Shown one piece after another: positions 40,101 through 41,510 of a stretch of 64,000 nt of DNA. The translations under genes and the position numbers were made by a program. The notes under the pieces are model-generated. The model saw only the letters and a program-made list of their open reading frames with translations. It was not told the DNA's origin and ran no database searches. The DNA lies in the NCBI GenBank assembly GCA_022818135.1, contig JAFMSR010000008.1, positions 35,822,055 through 35,886,054 of the forward strand, written 5' to 3'. How positions within the stretch are numbered: the first letter of the stretch is position 1; each line of letters starts with the position of its first letter. Origin of the DNA: Saxidomus purpurata (lineage: Eukaryota; Mollusca; Bivalvia; Venerida; Veneridae).

Positions 40101-40943
40101 CCAACATAATTATTTGGGCACTTACGAACGCAAATTAATCCAATATTTAAATGTATTTAAATATATTTATGATTTTACACGGAAGGTCAGTTTTAGTAAC
40201 CGAGTACCTGTTGATATACGGCCTGCATGCAAAAATGCATGTTTAACTTTATACATCTACATTTTTATTAAGAGTTGAGATTTTTAATAAACTTTTAAAT
40301 TATCAGGTAAAATGATAATTAATTCTTCATAGTTGTGATTTGAACGAAACAAATGTGTATTATGTTGTACACGATACTGAAAGTCAACTTTCCACTAATT
40401 ATGGAACGCATCAAAATTAGGCGTAAAGGTGTGACAGTTAAAAATTGTCAGACTATGAAAGGGCCAAATTAATCGTTGTCCAGAAATATCTTTTAACGGT
40501 TAACTACGCCACGTATATATCCTATGTGATAATAAATGGCGAGTATAGCAATCGGAGAAAGCTATATACATTTATTTATCGTATAACTATCATAAATACA
40601 TAAATCCTGATTGGCTGATAGAAATAAATCGTCGTCCATAAATATCGTTTGACAGTTTATTTACACCTCGTCTATATCTGATGATAAATGAGGCTTCGGT
40701 AGTTGATAAAACTATATTCATTTACATTGATCATGTTTCGTGTGTTATGTTTAAAATAGAAAAACTTGTAAGTGATTTAAATTTTGATTATTTTTTCAGA
40801 TAACAGGAGAAATGATACTAACGTGCGAGCCACATACATCAAAGAGGTCAGCCAACTTATCAAACGATATGCTAGCAACTGGAATACTTATAAATTGTTT
40901 GCTTAGAAAAGTTATTGCTAAGGACCCAAAGCAAATACATTGA
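1020..40943 (+). CDS. Giant multidomain leucine-rich-repeat GPCR (GRL101 / relaxin-receptor-like), 5'-partial, 28 exons
   Basis: Gene model assembled by eye: join of 1020-1253, 5682-5906, 6709-6951, 8113-8163, 8834-8908, 9183-9329, 10825-11058, 11232-11310, 12153-12298, 13181-13429, 14020-14250, 20513-20653, 21043-21198, 22066-22179, 22370-22546, 23234-23419, 24370-24611, 28262-28392, 29060-29229, 29655-29792, 30075-30191, 30965-31504, 31720-32620, 32925-33454, 35918-36045, 36713-36761, 39589-39830, 40800-40943. Every junction has GT/AG ends and matching phase, giving one open frame of 2,005 residues. Residues are numbered from the window's first codon. Order: CUB (1-77), fucolectin-like (78-233), linkers, TSP1 (276-324), C-type lectin (325-477), two kringles (478-637), LDLa modules (638-870), Cys-rich region (871-1122), LDLa (1123-1161), vWFA-like (1162-1341), LDLa, LRRs, 7TM (about 1342-1861), kinase-like tail (about 1878-2005). 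It is a plasma-membrane receptor with a long ectodomain; the ligand is unknown. The start codon and signal peptide lie upstream. Whether every exon is in one transcript needs RNA. Confidence 0.85.
1360..1553. repeat. Short MITE with TACAGTAAACTC termini
   Basis: The left end TACAGTAAACTCTGTATATA (1360) mirrors the right end ending GGAGTTTACTGTA (1553). The interior repeats 'tatatccg/cggag' blocks. Termini of this CAGTA-type with TA flanks are typical of pogo/Tc1-mariner-related MITEs. A degenerate relative lies at 46396-46577. It is inside intron 1. Confidence 0.65.
2050..3780. repeat. Degenerate dispersed repeat with internal tandem units (intron 1)
   Basis: No coding signal. From 3062 to about 3780 the sequence is built of diverged units of about 165 bp, each with a phrase like 'ggtttccg(a)tc/gct...aacttt(tgaaa)aggttg(c)atggatttgattcagatttta' and 'cagg(a)gtaatggcccctt'. 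From about 2300 to 3060 shorter repeating phrases occur ('agttgaggagaaa.gttgaccta'). It looks like old non-autonomous repeats. Confidence 0.5.
3804..4852. repeat. TIR element, GCTGCTCGCTCTCAG family, copy B with nested repeat
   Basis: The left end at 3804-3824 matches copy A and is followed by the same interior ('aaataacat.tttgaac...agtcata', 'attcctgt'). The right end is degenerate at 4826-4852 (ctgaaattgtgagcgagct). Between about 4095 and 4815 lies a second family with about 170-bp repeated units ('cttcttctctga..ccacaaggcctagagcttagata', 'caaaattgactccgcccgg'), also seen at 40981-41510. Confidence 0.65.
5682..5906 (+). CDS. Exon 2: first half of fucolectin/F5-8C-like domain
   Basis: Acceptor 'cattttgcag' ends at 5681 and the donor is gtaagt at 5907; phase 1-1. 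The peptide begins KNVAFGKPA, continues with TNRFDPVENAT, a cysteine at IIGCFD, and then 'YWWIVDLQDTYIL'. This is the classic N-terminal layout of eel-fucolectin/tachylectin-type and F5/8 type C galactose-binding-like domains (N-x-A-x-GKP-A ... WW-x-VDL ... I). The family folds as a jelly-roll and often binds fucose or other glycans. I do not see the canonical His/Arg-x-Asp fucose-binding signature, so sugar binding is uncertain. Confidence 0.85.
6709..6951 (+). CDS. Exon 3: second half of fucolectin/F5-8C-like domain
   Basis: Acceptor 'attttcag' ends at 6708 and the donor is gtaagt at 6952; phase 1-1, 80 codons. The peptide includes a 'SFHCG' cysteine, then 'IHARFVKIKD' and the terminal 'LILCEVEIYG', the conserved closing strands of fucolectin/F5-8C domains (A-R-Y-V-R-I ... 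L-x-L-C-E-V-E-V-Y-G). It completes the domain begun in exon 2. Confidence 0.85.
8113..8163 (+). CDS. Exon 4: short charged linker
   Basis: Acceptor 'ttatttccag' ends at 8112 and the donor is gtagta at 8164; phase 1-1, 51 nt. It encodes a basic 16-residue stretch (RKVDEHRRKFYIDSTK) with no recognisable domain. The support is splice-site quality, phase match and position between the lectin-like and TSP1 domains. It is one of the weakest exons in the model and could be a cassette exon or absent. Confidence 0.45.
8370..8708. repeat. MITE, GAGGCACTCCCTA family, copy 1
   Basis: It starts 'gaagaggcactcccta' and ends with the inverse 'ctaggaagtgccc'. Just inside the right end is 'gaaaatataatctgctag'. 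Other copies are at 9911-10105 and, truncated, at 27857-28042. It lies in intron 4. Confidence 0.6.
8834..8908 (+). CDS. Exon 5: short linker before TSP1
   Basis: Acceptor 'ttttcctcag' ends at 8833 and the donor is gtaagt at 8909; phase 1-1, 75 nt. It encodes a short charged peptide ending 'TYKCPSQKN' with one cysteine. There is no known domain. Good polypyrimidine tract, consensus donor and in-phase junctions support it. Confidence 0.5.
9183..9329 (+). CDS. Exon 6: thrombospondin type 1 repeat
   Basis: The exon starts after 'tgtacttgaag' (a weak acceptor without a long pyrimidine run) and ends at donor gtagga at 9330; phase 1-1, so the TSP1 module sits on one symmetric exon. The peptide begins GEFGSWSLWSDCSEKCGPG, with the tryptophan ladder W-x-x-W and CS-x-x-CG. 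It continues with KQRTRVC, CLLED, YQICEGNTSCP, giving the six TSP1 cysteines. TSP1 repeats are often C-mannosylated and O-fucosylated and bind extracellular matrix or receptors. Confidence 0.9.
9911..10105. repeat. MITE, GAGGCACTCCCTA family, copy 2
   Basis: It starts 'ttaaagagacactcc' and ends 'gtagggagtaccccttt', with the shared interior 'attgaacacattattta.gttttgagaatataatctgctag'. It is shorter than copy 1 and lies in intron 6. The rest of intron 6 (9330-10824) shows nothing else I can name. Confidence 0.6.
10825..11058 (+). CDS. Exon 7: N-terminal part of C-type lectin domain
   Basis: Acceptor 'cttaatttcag' ends at 10824 and the donor is gtaatg at 11059; phase 1-1. The peptide opens WHCSVSFKKCYSIF and continues with 'SNWKLARQECSRRNLSLVSINSVEE', the standard CTLD pattern (W-x-x-A-x-x-x-C-x-x-x-x-x-x-L-x-S-I-x-S-x-x-E). 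The cysteine spacing is that of a long-form CTLD. The domain is completed by the next two exons. Confidence 0.88.
11232..11310 (+). CDS. Exon 8: middle of C-type lectin domain
   Basis: Acceptor 'tctttttcag' ends at 11231 and the donor is gtaagt at 11311; phase 1-2, 79 nt. The peptide is GLHLKYTNFGTKNYIWEKG..., matching the CTLD 'IGL ... F-x-W-x-x-G' core. It ends inside a tryptophan codon (TG|G) completed by the next exon. The asymmetric phase is confirmed because exon 9 begins with the single G needed. Confidence 0.8.
12153..12298 (+). CDS. Exon 9: C-terminal part of C-type lectin domain
   Basis: The acceptor is 'tttcaag' ending at 12152 and the donor is gtaagt at 12299; phase 2-1. After the completed Trp the peptide reads KGGEPSIGSCVRMNY, then TWESEDC, then DSFVCE. 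This is the closing block of a C-type lectin (EPN-like 'EPS', C-V-x-M, W-x-x-x-x-C, F-x-C-E). The calcium-site motif is EPS rather than EPN, and the usual WND triplet is replaced by WES, so mannose-type calcium-dependent sugar binding is doubtful. Confidence 0.85.
12519..12945. repeat. Foldback MITE with TGACGTCA and a long hairpin
   Basis: It begins 'attatagagtgttctcagtg' and ends 'attatcctctata'. Inside, 12794-12836 and 12876-12920 are inverted copies (tcggtgtaatatcacgtt ... aacgtgatcttacaccga). A smaller hairpin surrounds 'ataatccac..gtggatta' near 12550. A partial relative starts at about 24640 and an inverted relative at 53318-53440. It lies in intron 9. Confidence 0.65.
13181..13429 (+). 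CDS. Exon 10: kringle-like domain 1 (1-6 disulfide missing)
   Basis: Acceptor 'tattttgccag' ends at 13180 and the donor is gtatat at 13430; phase 1-1, one exon per kringle. Kringle signatures are clear: 'TITGKTCQAW' (T-x-SG-x-x-C-Q-x-W), 'TPHFQ' (PH), 'VQNYCRDPF' (NYCRNP) and 'LWCYTMD' (PWCYT). Four of six canonical cysteines are present (Cys2-Cys5). The first and the last, which pair with each other in kringles, are both gone, so the loss is of a complete disulfide rather than a random decay. Confidence 0.85.
14020..14250 (+). CDS. Exon 11: kringle-like domain 2
   Basis: Acceptor 'tttttttcag' ends at 14019 and the donor is gtaaaa at 14251; phase 1-1. The peptide shows 'SECSDVLSRYNGK' (Cys1 and the Y-x-G loop), 'TVGGKVCERW', 'AENYCRDPNENG', 'VWCFI' and 'WEPCS'. 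Cys1-Cys5 are present and Cys6 is absent, so Cys1 is predicted to be unpaired within the domain. It is a tandem relative of exon 10, sharing the exon boundaries. Confidence 0.85.
14561..14787 (-). mobile_element. tRNA-derived SINE, family 1, minus-strand copy
   Basis: On the minus strand it runs from a tRNA-like head with box B 'GGTTCGATCTTCAC', through 'ggcaagac', a CT-rich part and 'catttggtgtgagtctcgagagc', to 'taagttgtaagaacttcgtt'. The same order is found on the plus strand at 18375-18600. Both are in intron 11. Confidence 0.75.
15233..16625 (+). repeat. 1.4-kb microsatellite-headed dispersed repeat, copy 1
   Basis: It starts 'tatgcccctttcgaagaagagggg', carries (GGTC)n and (GTCC)n runs at 15278-15300 and 15487-15522, and is then built of roughly 160-bp units with 'aactcgagaacgctcgggcct', 'cttgaaacttgatgtggagg' and 'aaggtcacagtgaccc'. 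It ends 'gttttacaaacagctcttgtt'. Copy 2 at 25810-27380 has the same ends. A small insertion at about 15770-15878 is flanked by a repeated 'attgattttt', like a target-site duplication. No ORF of note. Confidence 0.75.
16772..20417. mobile_element. 3.6-kb element with inverted arms of about 0.65 kb (foldback transposon)
   Basis: The left arm, about 16772-17450, is the reverse complement of the right arm, about 19740-20417. Matches include 'ttaaggtaggtcgc' at the left and 'gcgacctacctta' at the right end, 'cacctagcgggga'/'tccccgctaggtg', 'ctgtaggggcgacaatttt'/'aaaattgtcgcccctacag', and 'tgacgtgacgtaac'/'gttacgtcacgtca'. The middle (17450-19740) has no transposase ORF that I recognise and hosts a SINE. 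The short ORFs in each arm mirror each other and are not genes. It sits in intron 11 between kringle 2 and the LDLa exons. Confidence 0.8.
18375..18600 (+). mobile_element. tRNA-derived SINE, family 1, plus-strand copy nested in the 3.6-kb element
   Basis: The tRNA-like head has box B 'GGTTCGATCCCCACC' (18423), then 'ggcaagacaaaac', 'tctctctctat', 'catttggaatgagtctccag' and 'taagttgtaagaacttgtt'. An A/T-rich tail (aaaaaataaattaat) closes at about 18600. It matches 14561-14787 in the opposite orientation. Confidence 0.75.
20513..20653 (+). CDS. Exon 12: degenerate LDLa-like module
   Basis: Acceptor 'gtattccag' ends at 20512 and the donor is gtaaat at 20654; phase 1-1. Only the C-terminal half of an LDL-receptor class A module is recognisable: 'IPFESKCNRLVDYEDLSDE' followed by 'TNC'. 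It keeps the acidic DxSDE calcium motif and two cysteines; the cysteine normally in 'DC' is Tyr here. The first half (TQGKDISINITNG) has no cysteines and one possible N-glycosylation site. Confidence 0.7.
21043..21198 (+). CDS. Exon 13: degenerate LDLa module
   Basis: Acceptor 'gcatttcag' ends at 21042; phase 1-1. 'YFLCGTKEYVSIIAVCDRV' is followed by 'VDCIDASDEMHC', an LDLa module with four of six cysteines and an intact calcium-binding D-x-SDE motif. A donor is available either at gtacgt (21199) or gtaaaa (21203). I chose the first because only that one keeps phase 1 and completes the last Cys codon (T|GT) with exon 14. The N-terminal 20 residues are a Pro/Thr/Ser linker. Confidence 0.75.
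22066..22179 (+). CDS. Exon 14: canonical LDLa module
   Basis: Acceptor 'ttatttcag' ends at 22065 and the donor is gtaagt at 22180; phase 1-1, one module per exon. The peptide CSPNEFRCDDGDCIHISQVC followed by DFTVDCIDESDEFC has all six cysteines and the full calcium-binding acidic set. LDLa modules bind ligands through calcium-organised acidic pockets. In relaxin receptors the single LDLa is required for signalling. Confidence 0.92.
22370..22546 (+). CDS. Exon 15: canonical LDLa module with extra N-terminal Cys pair
   Basis: The donor is gtaatt at 22547. The LDLa reads ACLRTKFECSNGQCIDTENR, then CDGLVNCFDGTDEQNC, with six cysteines. The acceptor is ambiguous: 'aattgtag' ending at 22369 or 'atttttcag' ending at 22429 both give phase 1 and keep the frame. 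They differ by 20 residues carrying the short motif 'LCDFKNPCDFSG'. This is a candidate alternative 3' splice site. Confidence 0.85.
23234..23419 (+). CDS. Exon 16: canonical LDLa module plus start of Cys-rich region
   Basis: Acceptor 'ttaactcag' ends at 23233 and the donor is gtcaga at 23420 (weak); phase 1-1. LDLa: VCNHEDLFNCDSVKCIPRR, then LLCDGLADCDDKTDESSC. After it comes 'TCEQWLDAGYRKSGAYNI', which resembles the opening of fibrinogen-related domains (C-x-x-W-L-x-x-G-x-x-x-SG-x-Y-x-I). The rest of that region is on exons 17-20. Confidence 0.85.
24370..24611 (+). CDS. Exon 17: Cys-rich extracellular region, fibrinogen-like start
   Basis: Acceptor 'ttattccag' ends at 24369 and the donor is gtaaat at 24612; phase 1-0. 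The peptide contains 'IACNFDLQSGTVTTVFKNRD', which resembles the 'V-x-C-D-F-x-x-x-G-W-T-V' strand of fibrinogen-like domains, then a non-matching segment with 'DKFVLYYGNENG' and 'NKYRCSMW'. I cannot assign the full domain to a family. The phase 0 exit is confirmed by exon 18 being open only in that phase. Confidence 0.75.
25810..27380 (+). repeat. 1.6-kb microsatellite-headed dispersed repeat, copy 2
   Basis: It has the same start ('tatgcccccttcgaagaaga'), the same GGTC/GTCC microsatellites (25839-25873), diverged 160-bp units ('aactcgagaacgcttgggcc', 'ggtcaaggtcactgtt') and the same end ('gttttacaaacagctcttgt') as 15233-16625, in the same orientation. It is more degraded and has G-runs (27107-27126). 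It lies in intron 17. Confidence 0.75.
27857..28109. repeat. Truncated MITE ending in a 67-nt poly-T run
   Basis: 'aagaggggacactctctaca' and 'taacagattataaaattcta' mark a third copy of the GAGGCACTCCCTA family. It is lost in homopolymer: A9, T8, C7 and T9 runs, then about 67 consecutive T at 28043-28109. Exon 18 begins 153 nt downstream, so the tract might act as an extended pyrimidine tract or be an assembly artefact. Confidence 0.6.
28262..28392 (+). CDS. Exon 18: Cys-rich extracellular region
   Basis: Acceptor 'ttattctcag' ends at 28261 and the donor is gtaagt at 28393; phase 0-2. The peptide starts FTETCAPVHAALLDFDVSYY and ends 'FPCK', with four cysteines. It has no domain name that I recognise. 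The other two frames hit stops, and only phase 0 in and phase 2 out connects exon 17 to exon 19. Confidence 0.7.
28465..28775 (-). mobile_element. tRNA-derived SINE, family 2, minus-strand copy
   Basis: On the minus strand it has an excellent box A (TGGCCGAGTGGTTAACG, 28748-28764) and box B (GGTTCGATTCTC, near 28710-28721). A conserved core 'tgtatcggtgctatacgcc' follows, then 'aaaagaacca'. It shares that core with 50941-51190. The tRNA part resembles a Ser/Gly-type tRNA, but the long body shows it is a SINE. It lies in intron 18. Confidence 0.75.
29060..29229 (+). CDS. Exon 19: Cys-rich extracellular region
   Basis: Acceptor 'aaattacag' ends at 29059 and the donor is gttagt at 29230; phase 2-1. 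The peptide QNRCMNPYTSMLTCDAGFVE is followed by an aromatic-rich stretch ('FWISWSSEFY', 'KYWQAIQINMGPFECTR'). It is part of the same unassigned domain as exons 17, 18 and 20. Confidence 0.7.
29655..29792 (+). CDS. Exon 20: end of Cys-rich region
   Basis: The acceptor is 'tttttttgaag' ending at 29654 and the donor is gttagc at 29793 (weak); phase 1-1. It encodes 'DLACDGDVKLIGNTLKC', then 'NVDALGYALGCR' and 'SHLQNC'. I believe this C-x-x-D ... GCR ... HLxNC block also precedes an LDLa module in molluscan GRL101-like receptors, but that is from memory and unverified here. Confidence 0.72.
30075..30191 (+). CDS. Exon 21: canonical LDLa module
   Basis: The acceptor is 'cattcaaatag' ending at 30074 and the donor is gtaaat at 30192; phase 1-1. 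FKCAEGLVKCPRSYCIPIRF followed by VCDGDIQCPGGEDETNC has six cysteines and an intact calcium site. It sits directly before the vWFA-like exon. Confidence 0.9.
30965..31504 (+). CDS. Exon 22: vWFA-like domain lacking a canonical MIDAS
   Basis: The acceptor is 'ctcaaaactag' ending at 30964 and the donor is gtacgt at 31505; phase 1-1, 179 codons, about one vWFA domain on one exon. The layout is Rossmann-like: a hydrophobic strand 'EIIILVDYTF', a helix, a second strand 'SIVRVLNYDVD', a helix ending 'ILADRLLEHL', then 'KAVIFLQTGSHARLVADALF' and 'FQAGIYLYRL'. A vWFA MIDAS needs D-x-S-x-S; here the equivalent is D-Y-T-F-L, so metal-dependent ligand binding is probably lost. The family call rests on fold-like pattern and length only. 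Confidence 0.65.
31720..32620 (+). CDS. Exon 23: LDLa, LRRNT, leucine-rich repeats, LGR hinge, TM1-TM2
   Basis: Acceptor 'atttttcag' ends at 31719 and the donor is gtgaga at 32621; phase 1-2. LDLa: HCPGMYKCTSSKMCISFDNL, then CDGVINCIHGDDERLC. The LRRNT cap is 'CPDICICAAYSVNC'. About five LRRs follow, with L-x-x-L-x-L-x-x-N cores such as 'VRQLDLSMN', 'LVRLNLSNC', 'LRTLDLRFN' and 'LEFLYLSHN'. The hinge 'FKFCCIRP' ... 'FSSCEDLM' is diagnostic of LGR receptors. TM1 is around 'LWLVGLSAFFGNILSLVY'; TM2 holds 'LAVSDLLMGVYL', which matches relaxin-receptor/GRL101 type C LGRs. This exon fixes the family. Confidence 0.95.
32925..33454 (+). CDS. Exon 24: 7TM core, TM3 to TM6
   Basis: Acceptor 'atatttgacag' ends at 32924 and the donor is gtgagt at 33455; phase 2-1. 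TM3 ends 'LFLCLITLDRLFVIKYP', with the DRY motif as DRL. The ECL1 cysteine is in 'SGWCNLAG'. TM4 is 'ACVVWSLSLVFAVLPVVYE', the ECL2 cysteine is 'SGVCIALPL', and TM5 is 'SVTIFVGLNFLSFLMITF'. The third intracellular loop is short and basic (RVNKMKSARKKD). TM6 has the conserved 'DFLCWFPIGVM' (C-W-x-P). Confidence 0.95.
33530..35540. mobile_element. 2-kb element with 135-bp terminal inverted repeats
   Basis: 33530-33665 is the reverse complement of 35400-35540. Examples are 'acaacgcgttgcagttgg' at 33537 against 'ccaactgcaacgcgttgt' at the right, and 'aatcttacgtcac' against 'gtgacgtaagatt'. The interior has no transposase-like ORF; the small ORFs there look like chance. It lies in intron 24, between the exons for TM6 and TM7. 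Confidence 0.7.
35918..36045 (+). CDS. Exon 25: end of TM6 and TM7 with NPxxY
   Basis: The acceptor is 'aatttttaag' ending at 35917 (AAG, weaker pyrimidine tract) and the donor is gtttgt at 36046; phase 1-0. The peptide starts GMMALNGFVISGDIYAWTAV and includes 'LPINSALNPVLYTL', the TM7 NPxxY motif. It directly continues the TM6 of exon 24. The donor is chosen at phase 0 so as to join exon 26. Confidence 0.9.
36713..36761 (+). CDS. Exon 26: proximal cytoplasmic tail
   Basis: Acceptor 'tcgttttcag' ends at 36712 and the donor is gtatat at 36762; phase 0-1, 49 nt encoding KFNPDTDEQNRTQLTE, a polar post-TM7 segment. If the donor is not used, the frame stops two codons later (at tga, 36768-36770), which would give a receptor isoform with a very short tail. 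Confidence 0.7.
37921..38010. repeat. Near-perfect 23-bp hairpin
   Basis: 'tatagatccttgacggggta' and three more bases at 37921-37943 pair with 37988-38010 (gtataccccgtcaataatct...), around a loop holding 'ctcgggttataacaattcga'. It lies in intron 26 in an AT-rich setting. It could be the terminus of a palindromic repeat. Confidence 0.6.
38697..38960 (-). CDS. Hypothetical 87-residue hydrophobic ORF antisense to intron 26
   Basis: ATG to stop. It has an N-terminal hydrophobic stretch (MLNYIIFLVNVISIGIVC), a polar segment with 'YSEEIKKLLTQENQSQIDKF', then two more hydrophobic stretches (SPLLYIVFALFSSFCTV and CLWFIICFVFWLLGLEFC). This would be a three-helix membrane peptide. I recognise no family. 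It might be a single exon of an antisense gene or a chance ORF. Confidence 0.22.
   Translation of the reverse strand: MLNYIIFLVNVISIGIVCHQKYSEEIKKLLTQENQSQIDKFIFYGSPLLYIVFALFSSFCTVNVNGLMNCLWFIICFVFWLLGLEFC
39174..39448. repeat. TIR element, GCTGCTCGCTCTCAG family, copy C
   Basis: 'taaagatgctcgctctcaga' (39174) and the inverted 'ctgtgaacgagcagcattta' (right end to 39448) bound 275 bp with interior phrases 'tacattcctgtgaag' and 'gtggcggtgccc' shared with copy A. It lies about 140 nt upstream of the exon 27 acceptor. Confidence 0.75.
39589..39830 (+). CDS. Exon 27: cytoplasmic pseudokinase-like segment, helix E and catalytic-loop region
   Basis: Acceptor 'tttgcttcag' ends at 39588 and the donor is gtatga at 39831; phase 1-0. 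After 'YKSVGFVLENEILIPVPALL' (a possible hinge strand and helix D) comes an amphipathic 'KLSARLAKVLDVIHRGSLV', then 'MGNLSKNTVYLRL'. This parallels kinase helix E and the catalytic loop (L-A-x-x-L-x-x-L-H ... H-G-N-L-x-x-x-N-V-x-L). The HRD His-Arg-Asp is replaced (M-G-N), so it could not be an active kinase. There is no VAIK lysine or Gly-loop exon between here and TM7. Confidence 0.72.
40800..40943 (+). CDS. Exon 28: terminal exon, pseudokinase helix F-like region and stop
   Basis: Acceptor 'attttttcag' ends at 40799 and the TGA stop is at 40941-40943; 47 codons plus stop, entering in phase 0. The peptide has 'ANLSNDMLATGILINCLL', which matches kinase helix F (S-D-x-x-A-x-G-I-L-L-x-E-L-L). 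It carries no DFG and no APE in the preceding stretch (ITGEMILTCEPHTSKR). The protein ends shortly after, so the lower C-lobe helices are missing. No AATAAA is seen soon after the stop, and a dispersed repeat begins about 40 nt downstream. Confidence 0.72.
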   Translation: MTGEMILTCEPHTSKRSANLSNDMLATGILINCLLRKVIAKDPKQIH

Positions 40944-40980
40944 TATTTTAGTATAATGTAAACATTTGATATAGTCTTTT

Positions 40981-41510
40981 TTAACTCACCTGGCACATTA
41001 ATACCACTCACCCGGCGTCAGTCCGCCGTTTTTCGTTCAAACAGCTTCTTCTCTAAAACTACTTGGTCAATGTTGATGAAATTTAGCAGGGATGTTCCTT
41101 GCATTGAATTCAGATAATTCCATTCCATGCAGAACTCTGCTTGCTTTTGCAACAAATGGGAAGAACTTTTAAAACCTTCTTCTCCGAAACCACAAGGCAT
41201 AGAGCTTAGATATTATTGGATTGTTGAAATCATGACCCTCTGGTCAAAACTGACTCCGCTCAAGGGGTCACTTGATTTACATAGACTTATAAAGTGAAAA
41301 CTTCAAAAGTTTTCTTGTCTAAAACCACAACGTCCAGAGCTTAGATATTTGGTATATAGAATTGTGTAGTAGACCTCTCGGAAACGTGTTAAAATCATGA
41401 CCCTACAGTAGGTCAAAATCGATCCTCCCTGTGAAGCGATTGTTGAGGTTGTATTATAGTCAATGGTAGCCAGGTGAGCGATGTAGGCCATCTTGGCCCT
41501 CTTTTGTATA
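40981..41510. repeat. Dispersed repeat with CTCACCTGGC / GCCAGGTGAG termini
   Basis: It begins 'actcacctggca' and ends 'agccaggtgagcgatgtagg'. The interior has 'cttcttctctaaaactacttg' and 'ccattccatgcagaactctg', shared with 4095-4815. It starts only about 40 nt after the receptor stop codon, so the 3' UTR may run into it. Confidence 0.65.
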
